64,000 nucleotides of DNA from Streptomyces sp. WP-1. GTDB lineage: Bacteria; Actinomycetota; Actinomycetes; Streptomycetales; Streptomycetaceae. The stretch is from assembly GCF_030450125.1 (NCBI RefSeq), contig NZ_CP123923.1:620001-684000 (forward strand), given 5' to 3'. Every line of letters starts with the position of its first letter. Positions within the stretch are counted from its first letter, which is position 1. The notes under the pieces were generated by a model. That model ran no database searches. It had not been told where the DNA came from and was given only the letters and a program-made list of their open reading frames with translations. Made by a program: the position numbers and the translations under genes. Shown in pieces: positions 60,227 through 64,000 of the stretch.

Positions 60227-60783
60227 CGGGCGGCTCCGGCTTCGGCGGGGTCGGTTCGGGCGGTGAGCGGCTGCCGCGGGTCGGCGGGTGCGGCCAGGGG
60301 GCGGGGCGAGCCCGTCGGCGTCCTGCGGACGAAGGCGGCGCGCAGGGCGTGGTAGGGGGCGTGCGGGTCGAAGAACGGGGCGTGCATACGGGCCAGTTCG
60401 GCGCGCCGGTACGTGGCGAGGGGCCGGTGCCGTTCGCCGGCGGCGCGGGGGGCCGCCTTCGCGGCGATACGGCGGCCGAGGTCGGGGTGGCGGCGAGGGC
60501 GGCCCGCGACGGCCCGGTCCGGCGCGGAGGGCCGGTGCTGTTCGCCGGGCGGCCCCGGATGCACGATCGGACAGGGGCGCTCCCGCCATCCGCCCTCCGG
60601 CAGGGCGGTCGTGGGCATCGGGGCGATCACCAGATCCGGGTCCCGCTCCCGTACGGCGGCCCGCACCGGCTCCGCGCCCCGGGCCGCCAGGACGACGTCC
60701 ACGCGGTGACCCCGGTCGGACAGCTCGGCGTACACACGCCGGCAGAGGCCGTTGAAGGCGCCGGCCACGAGCAGGATGTCCAT
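60223..60783 (-). CDS. hypX: HypX/HoxX remnant (internally deleted)
   Basis: 186 residues from ATG 60781–60783. The first 75 match the start of HypX, the formyl-transferase-like enzyme that makes the CO ligand in air: MDILLVAGAFNGLCRRVYAE, LVIAPMPTTALPEGGWRE and CPIVHPGPPG. The expected GDRGPSALDW catalytic segment is scrambled to GEQHRPSAPDRA. The whole hydrolase and enoyl-CoA-hydratase-like middle is missing. The sequence then picks up the HypX C-terminus (LATYRRAELARMHAPFFDPHAPYHALRAAFVRR). Full HypX exceeds 500 residues. The frame is open, so a short protein is made, but CO synthesis by it is unlikely. Confidence 0.8.
   Translation of the reverse strand: MDILLVAGAFNGLCRRVYAELSDRGHRVDVVLAARGAEPVRAAVRERDPDLVIAPMPTTALPEGGWRERPCPIVHPGPPGEQHRPSAPDRAVAGRPRRHPDLGRRIAAKAAPRAAGERHRPLATYRRAELARMHAPFFDPHAPYHALRAAFVRRTPTGSPRPLAAPADPRQPLTARTDPAEAGAAR
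60421..60548. repeat. 20-bp direct repeat inside the hypX remnant
   Basis: GGGCCGGTGCCGTTCGCCGG (60421–60440) recurs with one mismatch at 60529–60548, 108 bp apart. It flanks the unalignable junction between the two retained ends of HypX. Confidence 0.7.
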
Positions 60784-60911
60784 GACGCGGCATGCTCACC
60801 CCTGCGGCGCGCCCCGCGAAGGACCGCCACGGGGATTCACCCCCGCCGCGCGGCGCCCTTGCGCCATCCGGACCGCGCGACGGGACCCGTCCCGCCCTTC
60901 GGGGCCGGGCG

Positions 60912-61649
60912 TCACTCCTCGTCGGACGCCGGGATCAGCTCTATGTCGAGCACGCCCTCGTCCTGGAACAGTTCCGAGGTCAGCCGGGCCGGGTCCTCGG
61001 TGCCCTCCAGTTCGAGCAGGACGCGGGCCGCGTCGTCCGTGCGGCCGGGCAGCCGTTCCAGCTTGACCTGCACGATGCGGAAGCCGAGCCGGGTGCAGAT
61101 CTCCATCAGGCGGGGCAGCAGCGCGGTGCCGGTGCGATAGGTCAGCCGGGCCTCGAAGGCGGCGGCGGTGGTGCCGGGGACCAGCCGGCCGGAGAAGTAG
61201 GAGTAGCCGCGCACCACCAGGAAGTGCAGCGCCGTCACCGCGATCGCGAGCACGGGCAGCCCGCCGCCGCAGGCCATGCCGACGGCGCAGGTCAGCCAGA
61301 CGGTGGCGGCGGTCGTCAGGCCCCGTACCGCGTCCCGTCGTACGAAGATCAGACCGCCGCCGATGAAGCCGATACCGGAGACGATCTGGGCGGCGACGCG
61401 GGAGGGGTCGAAGGAGACGTGCTCCAGGCCGAGCACCGCGGTGAACCCGTGCTGGGACACCTCCATCATCAGCGCGCTGGCGATGCCGACCAGCGTGTGG
61501 GTGCGCAGACCCGCGCTCTTCTGCTGGGTCGCGCGCTCCCAGCCGATCAGGGTCGACAGCAGCAGCGCGAGCCCCAGCTCGGCCAGTTGCCTGGGTCCCT
61601 GGCCGTTGTGTATGTCCCACAACGGTGCCGCCAGCCACACTCCCGCCAT
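60912..61649 (-). CDS. MgtC/SapB-family membrane protein
   Basis: 245 residues from ATG 61647–61649, five bases behind GAGG. The MgtC core is clear: LALLLSTLIGWERATQQKSAGLRTHTLVGIASAL (in parts), IVSGIGFIGGGLIFVRRDAVRGLTTAATVWLTCAVGMACGGG, with the conserved Arg/Gly residues. A C-terminal ACT-like cytosolic domain (about 160–240) ends in LDIELIPASDEE. Relatives act in Mg2+ limitation and inhibit F-type ATPase or modulate K+ transport. The hydrogenase maturation operon follows on the same strand, 128 bp downstream. Confidence 0.92.
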   Translation of the reverse strand: MAGVWLAAPLWDIHNGQGPRQLAELGLALLLSTLIGWERATQQKSAGLRTHTLVGIASALMMEVSQHGFTAVLGLEHVSFDPSRVAAQIVSGIGFIGGGLIFVRRDAVRGLTTAATVWLTCAVGMACGGGLPVLAIAVTALHFLVVRGYSYFSGRLVPGTTAAAFEARLTYRTGTALLPRLMEICTRLGFRIVQVKLERLPGRTDDAARVLLELEGTEDPARLTSELFQDEGVLDIELIPASDEE

Positions 61650-61802
61650 GCACACCTCGCATGTCCTCGTGCCGATTCGTCCTGCCGCTGGCGCCTACCC
61701 CGGAGGTGGTCTCCTGACGCTACCGGCCGCCCTGTCCCCGGGCATCCGGGAGCTACGGCCGGTTGCGTGGGCGAGCGAAGGGGGCCGCCGGGACCGGAGC
61801 GG

Positions 61803-61952
61803 TCAGCGACGCCCGGACCTGACCCGGCGGTGCCTGCGCACACGGTCGGCACGGGGCTTCGAGGGGCGGGTCACCCATCGGTCCTCGACCTGATCGAGTC
61901 CGAAGAGCAGAAGGCTGAGAACGGGGAGCAGCAGAACCGCGACGGTGATCAC
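61803..61952 (-). CDS. 49-residue single-span membrane protein
   Basis: Starts at GTG 61950–61952, eight bases after AGGAGGTG. One N-terminal helix (VITVAVLLLPVLSLLLFGLD) is followed by an acidic residue pair and a very basic tail (RADRVRRHRRVRSGRR). Small proteins of this shape are common in Streptomyces and unassigned. The ribosome binding site lies inside a perfect 14-bp palindrome, which could fold and hide it. Confidence 0.7.
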   Translation of the reverse strand: MITVAVLLLPVLSLLLFGLDQVEDRWVTRPSKPRADRVRRHRRVRSGRR

Positions 61953-61953
61953 T

Positions 61954-61967
61954 GGAGGTGCACCTCC
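61954..61967 (-). promoter_or_regulatory. palindrome enclosing a ribosome binding site
   Basis: GGAGGTGCACCTCC is perfectly self-complementary and contains the Shine-Dalgarno sequence of the 49-residue gene two bases from its start codon. In mRNA it could form a dimer or a strained hairpin that limits initiation. Confidence 0.45.
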
Positions 61968-62247
61968 TGGCCGACGACACCCCGCGAGTGCCCCGGCGCG
62001 CACCCGCCCACCAGGGAGAGCTGTGAAGGTCCCGTGAGCACCCACACCCGCACCAGGGCCGCGTGGCCCACGTCCACTGTCACATCACTCGGCCCCCGCC
62101 ACATCTCCTGACGGTGCGGGAGCGCGGTCCAAAACCGGCGGACGGTGACGTTCACGGGCGCGGTGTGACCCGGGCGCGGGCGCTGGAGGGGCCGGGTGGG
62201 CGGGGGTGTGCCTACGGTGCTTCCAGGAGCGTGGGACGGGAGCGACG

Positions 62248-63414
62248 GTGGGCGATGCGCGGCGGCGGACGGCCGGACCGCGGGGCGGCGGGCGGCGGGC
62301 GGGGCTCGGCAGCAGGCCCGCGTACTCCGTACGGCTCGCGGCCTCCCCGCGTCCCGAGCCGTCGGAGCCGGTGACCGAACGCACCGTGCCCTGGCTGCGC
62401 GTCGCCGCGGCCTACGCCTGGCGGCTCATCCTCGTCGGCATCGTCGTCTACGGTGTGTTCGTCGTCCTCGGCAGCTTCCAGCTGATCGCCGTCGCCCTGT
62501 TCCTGGCACTGGTCGTCACCTCGGTGCTGCGCCCGCTCGCCGATCTGCTGAACCGGTTCCTGCCGAGGCCGCCGGCCGTCGCCGCCGCGCTGGTCGGCAG
62601 CCTGCTGGTGCTGTTCACGCTGCTCGCGCTGGTGGGCAACGCGGTCGCGGGCGAGTCGCCGAAGCTCGCGGGCGAGTTCCGCGGCGGTGTGCACCGGATC
62701 GAGGAGTGGCTCCAGCGGCCGCCGTTGCGGCTGAGCCCCGGTCGGCTCACCGCCCTCGAACGCCAATTCACCCACTATCTCGCCGCGCACCGCTCGAACC
62801 TGCTCAGCAGTGCCGTCAGCGGCCTCGGCCGGGTGGTGGAGCTGGCGGCGGGCGGGGCCCTGGCGCTGTTCGCCTCGGTGTTCTTCATCCACTCCGGGGA
62901 ACGGCTGTGGGCCTGGGCCCGCGAGGAACTGCTGCCGGCCGGGGCGCGTACGGCTTGGGACCGGGCGGGGCGGGCGGCCTGGCGGAGCTTCGCCGGGTAC
63001 ACGCGCGGCATCATCATCGTGGCCGCCACCAACGCCGTCCTGGTGGGCATCGCGCTGCTGTTGCTGCGGGTGCCGCTGGCGCTGCCGCTGACCCTGCTGG
63101 AGTTCTTCGCCGCGTTCGTCCCGCTGGTGGGCTCGCCGGTGGCGCTCGCGGTCGCCACGGTGGTGGCGCTGGCCGGGCGCGGGCCGCTCACCGCCCTGGC
63201 CGTGCTGGCGCTGATCGTGGTGATCGGCCAGCTGGAGGGGCATGTGCTGCATCCCGTGGTGATGAGCTGGGCGGTCCGGCTGCATCCACTGGTCGTCGCC
63301 GTGTCGGTGATCGCGGGCAGCATCGTGGCGGGGGTGATCGGCGCGATCGTCGCGGTTCCGCTGATCTCGGTGGTGTGGGCGGTGCTGCGGGCGCTGCGGG
63401 CCGTACCGCCCTGA
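62248..63414 (+). CDS. AI-2E/PerM-family transporter
   Basis: 388 residues from GTG 62248, five bases after GGGAG; a shorter form from GTG 62371 is possible. Seven to eight helices with the family pattern: paired N-terminal helices around YAWRLILVGIVVYGVFVVLG, an amphipathic extracytoplasmic segment, then AWRSFAGYTRGIIIVAATNAVLVGIALLLL, FFAAFVPLVGSPVALAVATVVAL and the C-terminal QLEGHVLHPVVMSWAVRLHPL. Family members export small molecules or act as Na+/H+ antiporters; the substrate is not predictable. Confidence 0.92.
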   Translation: MGDARRRTAGPRGGGRRAGLGSRPAYSVRLAASPRPEPSEPVTERTVPWLRVAAAYAWRLILVGIVVYGVFVVLGSFQLIAVALFLALVVTSVLRPLADLLNRFLPRPPAVAAALVGSLLVLFTLLALVGNAVAGESPKLAGEFRGGVHRIEEWLQRPPLRLSPGRLTALERQFTHYLAAHRSNLLSSAVSGLGRVVELAAGGALALFASVFFIHSGERLWAWAREELLPAGARTAWDRAGRAAWRSFAGYTRGIIIVAATNAVLVGIALLLLRVPLALPLTLLEFFAAFVPLVGSPVALAVATVVALAGRGPLTALAVLALIVVIGQLEGHVLHPVVMSWAVRLHPLVVAVSVIAGSIVAGVIGAIVAVPLISVVWAVLRALRAVPP

Positions 63415-63589
63415 GTGGCACCCGCCTGACCCGAACACGGGATCACCTGTTCCCTCGAACAGGTGGACGTCGTTCATCAGAGCGCCTTGGCTACTCCGAC
63501 CGGGTGATACTTACGGTGTGCGAGTGACGGGCTGCAGACCGTGTTCGAGCACAGGTCCCACGAGAAACATCGCAAGGAGCGACACGACC

Positions 63590-63649
63590 ATGAACATCCT
63601 CACGAACGTCCTCGCCGGTCTCGTCCACCTCGTCGGGTGGCTGGTCTGA
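63590..63649 (+). CDS. 19-residue hydrophobic mini-protein
   Basis: ATG 63590 lies nine bases after AAGGAGC (63574–63580) and the frame ends in TGA at 63649. The predicted peptide MNILTNVLAGLVHLVGWLV is one hydrophobic helix with no charge except His. A perfect 13-bp terminator follows 24 bp later. A good ribosome binding site, a compact frame and its own terminator together suggest a real small membrane peptide, of the size class of type I toxins or small regulatory peptides. No antisense RNA is evident. Confidence 0.7.
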   Translation: MNILTNVLAGLVHLVGWLV

Positions 63650-63673
63650 CGCCGCGGGGCGTGTGAAGAAGAG

Positions 63674-63708
63674 CGGCGCCGCCTCCTCGTCCCAAGGAGG
63701 CGGCGCCG
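63674..63708 (+). terminator. strong intrinsic terminator
   Basis: CGGCGCCGCCTCC (63674–63686) pairs perfectly with 63696–63708 around a 9-nt loop, closing the mini-protein transcript. Confidence 0.85.
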
Positions 63709-63774
63709 CCGTCGTACGGCCCGAGGACTCGAACGACTGTGCGTAACCCGCGGCCCTCTGGTCACCCGTGCCCC

Positions 63775-64000
63775 ATGCGAAATGGCCGTTCGGAACACGC
63801 CGTACGACGGGCGATCCGCGCCGCCCGGCTCGATCTGTCAGCCGCGGCGGGGAGTCTGCGCCGGGCCTGTGCCGGGCCCGGACGGGAGCGGGATCTGACC
63901 GCGCAGGCGCTGAAGGCGGCGCTGGCCGCGTGGCTGACCTGGATGATCGCGGGCTGGTGGCTGCACACGCCGGTGGCGTTCGTCGCGCCCTGGGTCGCGG
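63775..64000 (+). CDS. FUSC/aromatic-acid-exporter-family protein, 5' part
   Basis: Open frame from ATG 63775 to the window end, 75 residues visible. A basic N-terminal helix (VRRAIRAARLDLSAAAGSLRRA) precedes KAALAAWLTWMIAGWWLHTPVAFVAPWVA, the first membrane helix and loop of Streptomyces FUSC-family proteins, where the sequence APWVA is well conserved. The rest lies outside the window. The ATG lacks a good ribosome binding site, so the start is uncertain. Confidence 0.7.
   Translation, partial: MRNGRSEHAVRRAIRAARLDLSAAAGSLRRACAGPGRERDLTAQALKAALAAWLTWMIAGWWLHTPVAFVAPWVA

Overview
The window is chromosomal DNA of a Streptomyces or a close relative. The evidence is very high GC with G/C in nearly every third codon position, frequent GTG starts and GTGA/ATGA start-stop overlaps. 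It also carries a γ-butyrolactone-receptor-type TetR regulator, TerD proteins, an LCP cell-wall ligase, an LAxTG surface protein and an actinobacterial uptake [NiFe] hydrogenase. I see no rRNA, tRNA, insertion sequence, prophage or CRISPR array.

Layout. 1–9.3 kb: a membrane molybdopterin oxidoreductase, polytopic membrane proteins, an α/β-hydrolase, a ferredoxin/metallo-β-lactamase fusion, a mannosyltransferase-like protein and a cytochrome oxidase subunit I with a small coiled-coil partner. 9.3–24.8 kb: housekeeping and accessory genes (LmeA-like DUF2993 protein, MMPL exporter, methyltransferase, ScbR-like regulator, TIGR01777 epimerase, lamin-tail protein, class II amidotransferase, LCP protein, ArsR regulator, two TerD proteins, BlaI/M56 pair, ADP-ribosylglycohydrolase, STAS protein).

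24.8–40 kb is a dormancy/hypoxia island resembling the DosR (Mycobacterium) and OsdKR (S. coelicolor) regulons. It holds a cNMP-binding protein, three CBS+BON proteins, a CBS-only protein, an Rv1733c-like membrane protein, a DosS/OsdK-type GAF histidine kinase, a flavin split-barrel protein, a decayed zinc alcohol dehydrogenase, a phosphoketolase, four universal stress proteins and a DosR/OsdR-type response regulator. By reading the intergenic gaps I find a repeated 15-bp palindrome, GGGNCCGNNCGGCCC, in front of most of these genes, several times as tandem pairs spaced 21 or 33 bp. It is the best candidate for the response-regulator binding site.

40–47 kb: a YraQ/TIGR03943 permease pair, a class A β-lactamase-like protein, an SRPBCC protein, a sortase-type surface protein and a large membrane protein with an apparent frameshift. 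47.3–60.8 kb: a complete group 1h [NiFe] hydrogenase locus. The structural operon (unknown gene, hhyS, hhyL, NifU-like, DUF5947, two very small proteins, hypA) runs rightwards. The maturation operon (hypX remnant, protease, hypB, hypF, hypC, hypD, hypE) runs leftwards. They meet at a strong bidirectional terminator. hypX is reduced to its two ends. 60.9–64 kb: MgtC-like protein, a 49-aa membrane protein, an AI-2E family protein, a 19-aa hydrophobic mini-protein with its own terminator, and the start of a FUSC-family exporter cut by the window edge.

Together, the right half looks like a survival module: oxygen/redox sensing (kinase, regulator), ATP/AMP-sensing stress proteins, fermentative carbon flow (phosphoketolase) and scavenging of atmospheric H2. 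Apparent frame breaks at 30.8–31.2 kb and 46.7 kb could be real decay or sequence errors.
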